Source: Burkholderiales bacterium
GTDB lineage: Bacteria; Pseudomonadota; Gammaproteobacteria; Burkholderiales; CAIKXV01
Assembly: GCA_019751575.1 (NCBI GenBank)
Contig: JAIENF010000190.1
Coordinates: 1-13,196 of the forward strand
Direction of reading: 5' to 3'
Length of the DNA: 13,196 nucleotides
The translations under genes were made by a program, and so were the position numbers. The stretch's first letter is position 1, and every line of letters begins with the position of its first letter. The notes below the pieces were generated by a model. That model ran no database searches. It saw only the letters and a list, made by a program, of their open reading frames with translations, and was not told the DNA's origin. This document shows positions 6,619 through 13,196 of this stretch, in pieces.

Positions 6619-8772
6619 ATGGGCAAGCAGACCAATACCGGTGGCCGGTCCGACCTGGAACGGTTGTTCAACCCGCGCTCGGTGGCCATCCTCGGCGCGT
6701 CGCAGAACGTGAAGTCGATCAGCGGCCAGCCGGCCTGGTCGCTGGCCAAGCACGGCTACAAGGGCACGCTGTACCCGGTCAACCCGAAGTACGACACGGT
6801 CGAGGGCGTGCGCTGCTATCCGTCGGTCGAATCGCTGCCCGAGGTGCCCGACCTCGCGCTGATCCTGGTCGCCGCCGCGCGCGTGCCGCAGATGCTGCGC
6901 GAGGTCGGCAGGAAGGGCATCCCGTTCTGCATCATCTTCAGTTCCGGCTTCGCCGAGACCGGTGCGGAAGGCCTCGCGCTGCAGCAGGAGATCGCAGCGA
7001 TCGCCCGCGAATACTCGATCGCGGTCGTCGGCCCGAACTGCCAGGGCATGATCGGCGTCACCGACGATGTCTACGCCGGCTTCGGCTCTGCGTTCTCCGG
7101 CGACAACTTCCGCCAGGGGTCGCTGTCGATGACCACCCAGTCCGGCGGCTTCGGCTATGGCGTGATCATCCTGGCGGAAGAGTCGGGCCTGGGCTTCCGC
7201 AGCATCGTCAGCACCGGCAACGAGTCGGGCCTCACCACCACCGACTTCATCGAGTGGTTCACCCAGGACCCGCAGACGAAGGTCATCGGCGCCTACATGG
7301 AAGGCGTGAAGGATGCGCACCGCCTGCTCGAGGTCGGCGACAAGGCGCTCGATGCCGACAAGCCGGTGCTGATCTGGAAGGTCGGCAACACCGATGTCGG
7401 CCAGCGCGCGGCCGCCTCGCATACCGCGAACCTGGGCGGCGCACTGGCGCTGTACGAAGCGGCGTTCCGCCAGCGCGGCATGATCCGGGTGCGCGATGCG
7501 AACGAGCTGATCGACTACACCCAGGTGTTCGAGTGCGACAAGCGGCCGGCCGGCAACCGGGTGGCGATCGTCACCATCTCGGGCGGCGGCGGCATCCTGA
7601 TGGCCGACCAGTGCGTCGAGTCGGGCCTGTCGGTGGGCCCGCTCACGCGCGAGAGCGAACTCGCGCTGAAGGACATCATCCCGTCGTTCGGCTCGTGGCA
7701 GAACCCGATCGACATCACCGCCGGCATCTTCAACAACCCCGAGATGCTGGCGCAGGCGATGCAGATAATCGTCGACGACCCGTCGGTGGATTCGATCGTG
7801 GTCATCTTCGCCTCGTTGCAGGGCGACATCGCCACCCAGCGCGCGAAGGAACTGGTGGAACTGAGCGCGCGCACGACCAAGCCGATCCTCGCGGCCTGGA
7901 GCGCACGCGAGAAGTTCGCCTCCGAGGCGTATCGCCTCCTGAAGGAAGGCAAGGTGCCGCGCTTCTCGACGCCGGTGTCCTGCGGCAAGGCACTCGCCGC
8001 GCTGACCACCTTCGCCGAGGCGCAGCGCCGCCGCGCGAAGGAGAAGGCCGAGCCGGTGCTGAAGCTGGAACGGCCGGACGCGAAGGCGATGATCGCCGGG
8101 CGCAGCGCCGACCTCGCCGAGTACCAGGCGAAGGCGCTGGTCTCGGCCTACGGCATCCCGGTCACGCGCGAGGTGCTGGCGAAGGACCGTGCCGCTGCCG
8201 TCGCGGCAGCGAAGGAGATCGGCTTCCCGGTGGTGATGAAGGTGCAGTCGGCCGGCATCGCACACAAGACGGAAGCCGGCGGCGTGCGCATCGGCGTGCC
8301 GGATGCGGCCGCGGTCGAGGCGGCATTCGATGCGATCGTCGCCAGCGCGAAGGCATATGCGCCGGATGCGGTGATCGATGGCGTGTCGGTGCAGGAAATG
8401 GTGTCTGGTGGTACCGAGCTGATCGTCGGCGTGCAGAACGACCCGCTGTTCGGGCCGGCGGTGATGGTCGGCCTGGGCGGCATCCATGCCGAGGTGTTCA
8501 AGGACGTGTCGTTCCGCCTCGCGCCGCTGACCCGTTCGGTGGCCGAGTCGATGCTGCACGACCTGAAGTGCTTCCCGCTGCTCGACGGCGCGCGCGGCCG
8601 GCCGAAGGCGGATGTCGACGCCGTGGTCGACGTGCTGCTGAAGCTGTCCGCGCTGTCGATCGACCTGAAGCAGGAACTGGCCGAACTCGACATCAACCCG
8701 CTGGTGGTGCTCGACAAGGGACGCGGCGTGCGCGCGCTCGACGCGCTGGCGAAGCCGCACGGCGAGACCTGA
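6619..8772 (+). CDS. Acetate--CoA ligase family protein (NDP/ADP-forming acyl-CoA synthetase)
   Basis: A 717-residue cytoplasmic acyl-CoA synthetase of the NDP-forming (ACD-like) superfamily, with alpha and beta parts fused. These enzymes interconvert an acid, CoA and NTP with an acyl-CoA, NDP and phosphate through a phosphohistidine. The N-terminal CoA-binding Rossmann domain (~12-140) has NPRSVAILGAS, YPVNPKY and VVGPNCQG. The ligase domains (~165-465) contain TQSGGFGYG and the active-site His268 in SHTANLGG, where many relatives have SHTGALAG. They also contain SGGGGILMADQC. A C-terminal ATP-grasp domain (~495-715) shows GFPVVMKVQSAGIAHKTEAGG, the EMVSGGTELIVGV strand and ELDINPL. The start is fixed by its ribosome binding site. 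The acyl-CoA dehydrogenase gene follows after 49 bases with no terminator, so the two are probably co-transcribed. The substrate acid cannot be assigned; acetate is only the family name. Confidence 0.93.
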   Translation: MGKQTNTGGRSDLERLFNPRSVAILGASQNVKSISGQPAWSLAKHGYKGTLYPVNPKYDTVEGVRCYPSVESLPEVPDLALILVAAARVPQMLREVGRKGIPFCIIFSSGFAETGAEGLALQQEIAAIAREYSIAVVGPNCQGMIGVTDDVYAGFGSAFSGDNFRQGSLSMTTQSGGFGYGVIILAEESGLGFRSIVSTGNESGLTTTDFIEWFTQDPQTKVIGAYMEGVKDAHRLLEVGDKALDADKPVLIWKVGNTDVGQRAAASHTANLGGALALYEAAFRQRGMIRVRDANELIDYTQVFECDKRPAGNRVAIVTISGGGGILMADQCVESGLSVGPLTRESELALKDIIPSFGSWQNPIDITAGIFNNPEMLAQAMQIIVDDPSVDSIVVIFASLQGDIATQRAKELVELSARTTKPILAAWSAREKFASEAYRLLKEGKVPRFSTPVSCGKALAALTTFAEAQRRRAKEKAEPVLKLERPDAKAMIAGRSADLAEYQAKALVSAYGIPVTREVLAKDRAAAVAAAKEIGFPVVMKVQSAGIAHKTEAGGVRIGVPDAAAVEAAFDAIVASAKAYAPDAVIDGVSVQEMVSGGTELIVGVQNDPLFGPAVMVGLGGIHAEVFKDVSFRLAPLTRSVAESMLHDLKCFPLLDGARGRPKADVDAVVDVLLKLSALSIDLKQELAELDINPLVVLDKGRGVRALDALAKPHGET

Positions 8773-8808
8773 GCCCGTCCTTGTCCGCAAGCCTGATCCC
8801 GACCCCGC

Positions 8809-8813
8809 AGGAG
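8809..8813 (+). promoter_or_regulatory. Ribosome binding site of the acyl-CoA dehydrogenase
   Basis: AGGAG lies eight bases before the ATG at 8822, supporting that start over a methionine at residue 15. Confidence 0.7.
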
Positions 8814-8821
8814 CCGCTGCC

Positions 8822-10027
8822 ATGACCCCACCCGACACCTCCACGAAGACGCCGGTCGGCGAGATGCCTGCTGCCGACCTCGGTTTCGCCCGCGGGCTGG
8901 GCGACGACGTGCTGCTGCTCAAGCGCGAACTGCGCCGTTTCATCGAGGCCGAGGTCGAGACCCGGTCGCGCTGGATCGAGGAGAACGACACCATCCCCGA
9001 CGACCTGATGGAGATGGCGCGCGACCTGGGCCTGTTCGGCCTGACCATCCCGGAGGAATACGGCGGCATCGGTCTCGACCTCGCCGGCAAGTGCGCGATG
9101 GAAGAGGAGCTCGGCCGCAGCAACTACGGCTTCTCGACGGTGATCGCCAACCACACCGGCATCAGCACCAAGGGCATCGTCGACCTGGGCAACGACGACC
9201 AGAAGCAGCGCTACCTGCCGCGCATGGCCACCGGCGAATGGGTCGGCTGCTTCGCGCTGACCGAATCGCAGGCGGGCTCGGACCCGGCGGCGATGCGCAC
9301 CACCGCGGTGAAGCAGGGCGACAGGTGGATCCTCAACGGCGAGAAGATCTACATCACCAACGCGACCATCGCCAACGTGTTCACCGTGATGGCGGTGACC
9401 GACCGCTCGAAGGGCGCCAAGGGCATCTCGGCGTTCATCGTCGAGCGCGACTTCCCGGGCCTGTCGGTCGGCCCGAACGAGCGCAAGATGGGCATGCACG
9501 GCTGCGGCACCGCGCCGGTGATCATGCAGGACTGCGAAGTGCCCGCCGCCAACCTGCTCGGTCCCGAGGGCATGGGCTACGTGCAGGCACTGAAGACGCT
9601 GACCGCCGGACGGGTCACCGTCGCCGCGCGCTGCTGCGGGATCATGGACCGGCTGATCGAGCGCACCGTCGACTACCTGAAGACGCGCGAGCAGGGCGGC
9701 AGCAAGCTCGCCGCCTACCAGGGCCTGCAGTGGATGCTCGCCGACATGGCGCTCTCGCGCGACGCGTCGCGCCTGCTGGTCCAGCGTGCGATCGACACCA
9801 TCCGCAGCGGCGCGCGCGGCACGATCGAGGCATCGATGGCCAAGCTGCATGCGACCGAGGCAGCCGGACGTGTGGCCGACGCGGCGATCCAGCTGCATGG
9901 CGGCATCGGCTACATGCGCGACTTCGGCATCGAGACGATGGCGAGGGACGTGCGGATCACGCGCATCTACGAGGGGACCTCCGAGATCCAGCGGTCGCTG
10001 ATCGCCCGGGAGTTGTTGAAGGACTGA
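8822..10027 (+). CDS. Acyl-CoA dehydrogenase (FAD, short/medium-chain type)
   Basis: A 401-residue soluble flavoenzyme of the acyl-CoA dehydrogenase family. It introduces a trans-2 double bond into an acyl-CoA and passes electrons to ETF. The N-terminal helical domain includes LGLFGLTIPEEYGGIGLD. The middle beta domain carries the family signature CFALTESQAGSDPAAMRTTA and ILNGEKIYITNA, which contact FAD and substrate. The C-terminal helical domain has QLHGGIGYMRDF and RIYEGTSEIQR, where Glu384 is the catalytic base at the position used by short- and medium-chain enzymes. The first ~25 residues are a polar extension of no known role. Its place 49 bases after the acyl-CoA ligase suggests that it acts on the ligase product. 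Substrate specificity (straight, branched or aromatic side chain) is not readable. It meets the HD hydrolase gene tail to tail with 15 bases between. Confidence 0.95.
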   Translation: MTPPDTSTKTPVGEMPAADLGFARGLGDDVLLLKRELRRFIEAEVETRSRWIEENDTIPDDLMEMARDLGLFGLTIPEEYGGIGLDLAGKCAMEEELGRSNYGFSTVIANHTGISTKGIVDLGNDDQKQRYLPRMATGEWVGCFALTESQAGSDPAAMRTTAVKQGDRWILNGEKIYITNATIANVFTVMAVTDRSKGAKGISAFIVERDFPGLSVGPNERKMGMHGCGTAPVIMQDCEVPAANLLGPEGMGYVQALKTLTAGRVTVAARCCGIMDRLIERTVDYLKTREQGGSKLAAYQGLQWMLADMALSRDASRLLVQRAIDTIRSGARGTIEASMAKLHATEAAGRVADAAIQLHGGIGYMRDFGIETMARDVRITRIYEGTSEIQRSLIARELLKD

Positions 10028-10042
10028 GGGGCGGCACCTCGG

Positions 10043-10561
10043 TCAGGAGCGAGGCTGGATTCGCCGTCGGCGGCCGACCGCCATCCGCATCGCCACTTCG
10101 ATTACCTGCGCCTGCCGCGCCGGCCCGGTGCACAGACGGACAGGGTCGGGCTCGATGCCCACCCGGGCGAGGTCGAGCCGGTCGGCGTCCCAGCATGCGA
10201 GGATCGCCGGCTCGCCGGTCGTGTGGCCGTCGCTGTGCAGGCGCATCGCCTCGCACAGATGCTCGAACTCGCGGTCGGACAACTCCTGGATCACGCCGTC
10301 GCGACGCAACCGCGACGCAAAGTCCGCGGCGCGCGATCCGTGCCGCGGATCATGGTTGTCGTTGTGCCGCTGGCTGTCGTGCAGGAACGCGAACCACGCG
10401 AGGATGGCCGGGTTCACGTCGAGCTTCGCGGCCAGCGTGCGTCCATGGAACCACACCCGGCTCCAGTGCGGGACGCCGTGGATGCCATCGGCGAAGTCCA
10501 GCCGGAAGCAGGGCCTGACCACGGCCAGTGCCTTGCGGACGATCGCATTGCCGTCGGACAC
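10043..10561 (-). CDS. Small HD-domain hydrolase, function unknown
   Basis: A 172-residue HD-superfamily protein, probably a metal-dependent phosphohydrolase in the cytoplasm. The metal-binding pattern is visible: GVPHWSRV (His32), the HD dyad in AFLHDSQR (His61-Asp62), an NDNHDPRHGSRAADF segment, LHSDGH (His109) and CWDADRLDL with Asp125/Asp127. It is not HD-GYP and has no sensory domain. Translation starts at GTG, not ATG: GAGGAA sits four bases before it, and the downstream frame matches the conserved region. It lies 55 bases after the EAL gene on the same strand with no obvious promoter or terminator between, so it is probably the last gene of that transcript. The substrate (nucleotide or other phosphoester) is unknown; a c-di-GMP role is only guilt by association. 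Confidence 0.85.
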   Translation of the reverse strand: MSDGNAIVRKALAVVRPCFRLDFADGIHGVPHWSRVWFHGRTLAAKLDVNPAILAWFAFLHDSQRHNDNHDPRHGSRAADFASRLRRDGVIQELSDREFEHLCEAMRLHSDGHTTGEPAILACWDADRLDLARVGIEPDPVRLCTGPARQAQVIEVAMRMAVGRRRRIQPRS

Positions 10562-10565
10562 GGGA

Positions 10566-10571
10566 TTCCTC
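10566..10571 (-). promoter_or_regulatory. Ribosome binding site deciding the GTG start of the HD hydrolase
   Basis: The minus strand reads GAGGAA four bases before the GTG ending at 10561. No suitable ATG lies in frame nearby. Confidence 0.65.
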
Positions 10572-10616
10572 AGGATGTCCCCCGGTGGAGGACGTCGGTC
10601 GCGCTTCCCGAACGGT

Positions 10617-12053
10617 TCATGTGTCCCTGCCGTCCCGCCCGCAGGCCATCCACCGGGCTTGGTTGTTCACCCGCGTCCCCTCCACCGCGCCCGCAGGGTC
10701 GTCGCGGGCCTGGGCCGCCGGCGCGCCGGCCGGGGCGGCACCGTCCCCTCTTCGGCCTGCGCGGCCGTGGTCCCGCAACCAGCGGGTCACTGTTTCGGCA
10801 TCGGCCGGGCGGGCGATTCCATAGCCCTGCCCGAGTTCGCAACCCATGTCGCGCAGCACCTGGAGCGTGGCCTCGTCCTCGATGCCTTCGGCGACCGTGC
10901 GCAGTCCGAAGTTCGCGGCGAGGGCAAGCGTGGTGCGCACGATGTCCATCTTCTGCTTCGATGCAAGCAGCCCCCGCACGAACTGCTGGTCGATCTTGAC
11001 TTCATCGACCGGCAGTTGCCGCAGCAGCGCCAGCGAAGAGTAGCCGGTGCCGAAATCGTCGATCGAGAGCTGCACGCCGACCCGCTTGAGGCGTTCGAGC
11101 AGCGGTACTACCTCACGAGGATCGTGGACCGGTGCCGTCTCGGTGATCTCGAGCGTGACATCGCCAGGGGGTATCGACCAGGTCTGCAGCGCCTGGTCGA
11201 CCAGTTCACAGAAATCGCGTTCGCGAAGGTCCACTGGCGACACGTTGATGGCCATGCTCCCCCGCAGCCCGGCATCGAGGAGCTGGCGCTGCTGGCGCAG
11301 GGCGTTGTTCAGCACCCAATGGGTGAGGCTTGGCAGCAGGCCACAGCGTTCTGCGAGTGGAATGAACACGTCCGGCGGCACCAGGTGATGGGGCGTCCCG
11401 TGCCAGCGCGCGAGTGCCTCGGTCGCGACCGGCTCCCCGCTCGCAAGGTCCACCTGCGGCTGGAACACGAGGTGGAATCCGTTCGCGGCAACCGCGGCGC
11501 GCAGGGCAGGTTCCAGGCCCTCCCCGGAACGTGCTTCATCTGCGGCCTTGTGCAACACGTAACCCGAGCCTGCGCTGATGGCCTTGCGCGCAGCGGTGCG
11601 GGCGTGCCGGACCAGGTCCTCGGGGTGCAGCATGCCCGGCGTGCCGATCGCGATGCCGATCGTCGGCCTCGCCTGCGCAGGTTTCGTGCCGAAAAGCATC
11701 GGCTCTTCGTATTCCGCCACCAGGCGTGCGGCCCCCAGTTCCGCATGCTCGGGGCTCGGCAGGTTCGACAGGACCACGATCAGCTCGGCGGGTCCGATCA
11801 CCGTGACGCGATCGTCCGGACGCAATATCCCGCCAAGGATCTGCAGCGCATGCCGGACGAGCTGCTCATCGACATCGGGCCGATAGTCGAGGTTCGGGAC
11901 GCCGGCACACGAAAGGCGGATGGCCAGGACGGCGAAGGAGGGCTCGCCTGTCGCGTGCGCCCGTGCCGTTTGCAGCAGGTGCGCCTGCAGTTGTGCCCCG
12001 GCGATCGTGAAGCGCCTTGCCGACCGCGCCCCGGCAGCGGACCCGCTCATCAT
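10617..12053 (-). CDS. EAL-domain c-di-GMP phosphodiesterase with degenerate GGDEF-like domain
   Basis: A 478-residue cytoplasmic protein. Residues ~15-170 look like a diverged GGDEF domain: the strand VTVIGPAELIVVL has GPAEL (87-91) where an active cyclase has GGDEF, and TIGIAIGTPG follows. This part should not make c-di-GMP and may bind a ligand or regulate. The EAL domain (~178-430) has every catalytic element: TEALARW (Glu212), AINVSP (Asn270), LEITET (Glu302), IDDFGTGYSSL (Asp332/Asp333), VKID (Lys353), VAEGIED (Glu389) and GQGYGIARP (Gln409). It should therefore hydrolyse c-di-GMP to pGpG. There is no membrane segment. The tail (~431-478) is Ala/Gly/Arg-rich and likely disordered. The frame is open further upstream, but those codons lie inside the HD-GYP gene. 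The start is the first ATG of ATGATGA, overlapping the HD-GYP stop by four bases, which implies translational coupling. The adjacent second ATG is possible. Confidence 0.92.
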   Translation of the reverse strand: MMSGSAAGARSARRFTIAGAQLQAHLLQTARAHATGEPSFAVLAIRLSCAGVPNLDYRPDVDEQLVRHALQILGGILRPDDRVTVIGPAELIVVLSNLPSPEHAELGAARLVAEYEEPMLFGTKPAQARPTIGIAIGTPGMLHPEDLVRHARTAARKAISAGSGYVLHKAADEARSGEGLEPALRAAVAANGFHLVFQPQVDLASGEPVATEALARWHGTPHHLVPPDVFIPLAERCGLLPSLTHWVLNNALRQQRQLLDAGLRGSMAINVSPVDLRERDFCELVDQALQTWSIPPGDVTLEITETAPVHDPREVVPLLERLKRVGVQLSIDDFGTGYSSLALLRQLPVDEVKIDQQFVRGLLASKQKMDIVRTTLALAANFGLRTVAEGIEDEATLQVLRDMGCELGQGYGIARPADAETVTRWLRDHGRAGRRGDGAAPAGAPAAQARDDPAGAVEGTRVNNQARWMACGRDGRDT

Positions 12054-13196
12054 GGAACGGTCGCGGCGAAGAGGTCGCTTGCCTTGATGCCGTGCGATCC
12101 GACCGGCAGCCCGCGGACGATGCGTATCTCTTCGCCTGCGGCGTCCCGCGGCCGATACAGGAGGTCGAGCGGCGACGGACGGGACATCGGGACGCCGTCC
12201 GCGCCGACCATCAGCAGCACCCGGGGCCGCAGGCGGCGGACACGGTTGTGCGACAGGACGGCGGCCACCTCGCCGGTCGACAGCTCTACGAGGCTGCCGA
12301 CCGGGTACAGGCCGATCATCTGGATGAAGTGCTCGACCAGTGGCGCGTGGAACAGGGTGCCGCGGCCCTTGAGCAGGACCCGCAGGCAATCGTCCATCGG
12401 CTGCGGCGGGGCATAGGGGCGCACGCCGCTCAGCGCAAGGAAGGTGTCGACGATGCCGGCCATGCGCCCATACAGGCCGATGGCGTCGCCCACCATCCTG
12501 CCGGGGTATCCGCTGCCATCTTCCCGTTCATGGTGGCGCTCGATCGCCTGGCGAACCCGGCCGTCCACGCCGCCGGACGCGTCCAGGAGCTGCAGCGCGA
12601 GTTCCACGTGCGACCGCGCCTGTTGCATTTCACCCTCGTCCAGCACGCCAGGCTTGCGGAGGATCGCCGCCGGGACGCGCATCTTGCCGATGTCCAGCAG
12701 TGCGCCGGCGAGGGCGAGTCGTTCGAGCTCCTCGCGCGGCAGGCCGAGATGCGAGCCCAGGTGTGCCATGTAGACTGCAGCCTGCATTCCCCGCGCATGG
12801 GCCGTCTGGTCGTGCGACTGCAGGCGCGACAGCCAGAGGGTCGCGTCCTGGTTCTGCAGCACATCGTCGACGATCTGCGTGACGATCGGGTCCAGCGTCT
12901 CGATCGACAGGGGCAGGCCCCGCGCGGCCCTGTGATAGGCGGCGTGCATCGTGCGGATGCACTGCCTGAGCGTGACCGCGACGCGCGGCAGCTCCTGTTC
13001 GAAGCGCTTGACCTGCTGTTCGGCGTCTGCGCGCTCGGCGGCGGTGAGCTCGCCGCCATCGGTGGTGCCGGTGCCGGCGGCGGTGGGCTGCGACCAGGGC
13101 GCGGTGCCGCCTTCCTCATGCCTGCGGCCCAGCCCCAGCAGCTTCAGCACGACCCGCCAGAGCAGGGCGCGGAACGGCAGGCTGCGGGGCGCGCCA
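12050..13196 (-). CDS. HD-GYP domain protein lacking the His of the HD dyad (likely 5'-partial)
   Basis: A protein of the HD-GYP c-di-GMP phosphodiesterase family. Counting from a GTG at 13150 gives 366 residues. A variable N-terminal half includes a charged helix (~37-75). The HD-GYP core (~115-285) has His118, then LLDIGKMRVPAAIL, where the usual HD dyad is Leu152-Asp153, then His181, HHEREDGSGYP (His206/His207, Gly214-Tyr215-Pro216) and Asp235 in IVDTFLAL. Loss of the metal-binding His suggests reduced or no activity, or an altered metal site. A C-terminal region (~286-366) follows with LVELSTGEVAAVL. The GTG has no convincing ribosome binding site. The frame stays open to the window edge through codons that all end in G or C (GAPRSLPFRALLWRV), so the true start is probably beyond the edge. 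The gene overlaps the EAL gene by four bases at its stop. Confidence 0.85.
   Translation of the reverse strand, partial: GAPRSLPFRALLWRVVLKLLGLGRRHEEGGTAPWSQPTAAGTGTTDGGELTAAERADAEQQVKRFEQELPRVAVTLRQCIRTMHAAYHRAARGLPLSIETLDPIVTQIVDDVLQNQDATLWLSRLQSHDQTAHARGMQAAVYMAHLGSHLGLPREELERLALAGALLDIGKMRVPAAILRKPGVLDEGEMQQARSHVELALQLLDASGGVDGRVRQAIERHHEREDGSGYPGRMVGDAIGLYGRMAGIVDTFLALSGVRPYAPPQPMDDCLRVLLKGRGTLFHAPLVEHFIQMIGLYPVGSLVELSTGEVAAVLSHNRVRRLRPRVLLMVGADGVPMSRPSPLDLLYRPRDAAGEEIRIVRGLPVGSHGIKASDLFAATVP

Noticed and set aside
6340..9123. 927-residue open frame on the minus strand over tsaD, the acyl-CoA ligase and the dehydrogenase start
   Set aside because: Low-complexity His/Arg/Asp-rich product that crosses three well-supported genes and a promoter region; a shadow frame.
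12054..12389. 112-residue N-terminal extension of the EAL protein
   Set aside because: The codons lie inside the HD-GYP gene and give an Arg/Pro-rich sequence unlike a real domain. The ATGA overlap is the natural start.
10128..12416. 762-residue plus-strand open frame over the HD hydrolase and EAL genes
   Set aside because: No domain is recognisable and it spans two genes whose conserved motifs are on the other strand.

Overview
The window is high-GC, gene-dense bacterial chromosome. The gene content fits a betaproteobacterium, most likely Burkholderiales: a Bug/TctC-type solute-binding protein (a family strongly expanded in that order), an orphan NDP-forming acyl-CoA ligase next to an acyl-CoA dehydrogenase, and several c-di-GMP turnover proteins. 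This placement is inferred from gene families, not from a marker gene. I find ten protein genes. There are no RNA genes, mobile elements, CRISPR arrays or gene-free stretches over 300 bases.

Layout. The left edge cuts a plus-strand Bug solute-binding protein (2-967). It runs tail to tail into a 1061-residue hybrid sensor histidine kinase on the minus strand (988-4173). Upstream of the kinase is a 173-base regulatory stretch holding a perfect FNR/Anr-type box and a second palindrome. Then comes a housekeeping block: folB (minus) and plsY (plus) diverge from a very tight shared promoter, and tsaD (minus) faces plsY tail to tail. From a roughly 100-base promoter region shared with tsaD, a plus-strand pair starts: an ADP/NDP-forming acyl-CoA ligase (6619-8772) and an acyl-CoA dehydrogenase (8822-10027). 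The right end is a minus-strand cluster: an HD-GYP-type protein open to the right edge, an EAL phosphodiesterase translationally coupled to it, and a small HD-domain hydrolase.

How the genes may work together. The ligase and dehydrogenase probably form a two-step catabolic module, with acid activation to a CoA thioester followed by alpha,beta-dehydrogenation; the substrate is unknown. The right-hand cluster looks like a c-di-GMP output unit in which the HD-GYP protein has lost the histidine of its HD dyad, while the EAL domain keeps all its catalytic residues behind a degenerate GGDEF-like domain. The kinase has a periplasmic sensing region, two PAS modules and a C-terminal receiver but no DNA-binding output. 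The box upstream suggests that its expression responds to low oxygen.

I see no clearly novel multi-gene system. The most distinctive signals are the kinase regulatory region, the LD-for-HD substitution in the HD-GYP protein with its ATGA coupling to the EAL gene, and the compact folB/plsY divergent promoter, which predicts leaderless or nearly leaderless transcripts. Very long antisense reading frames over the kinase, the ligase and the EAL/HD-GYP genes are high-GC artefacts.
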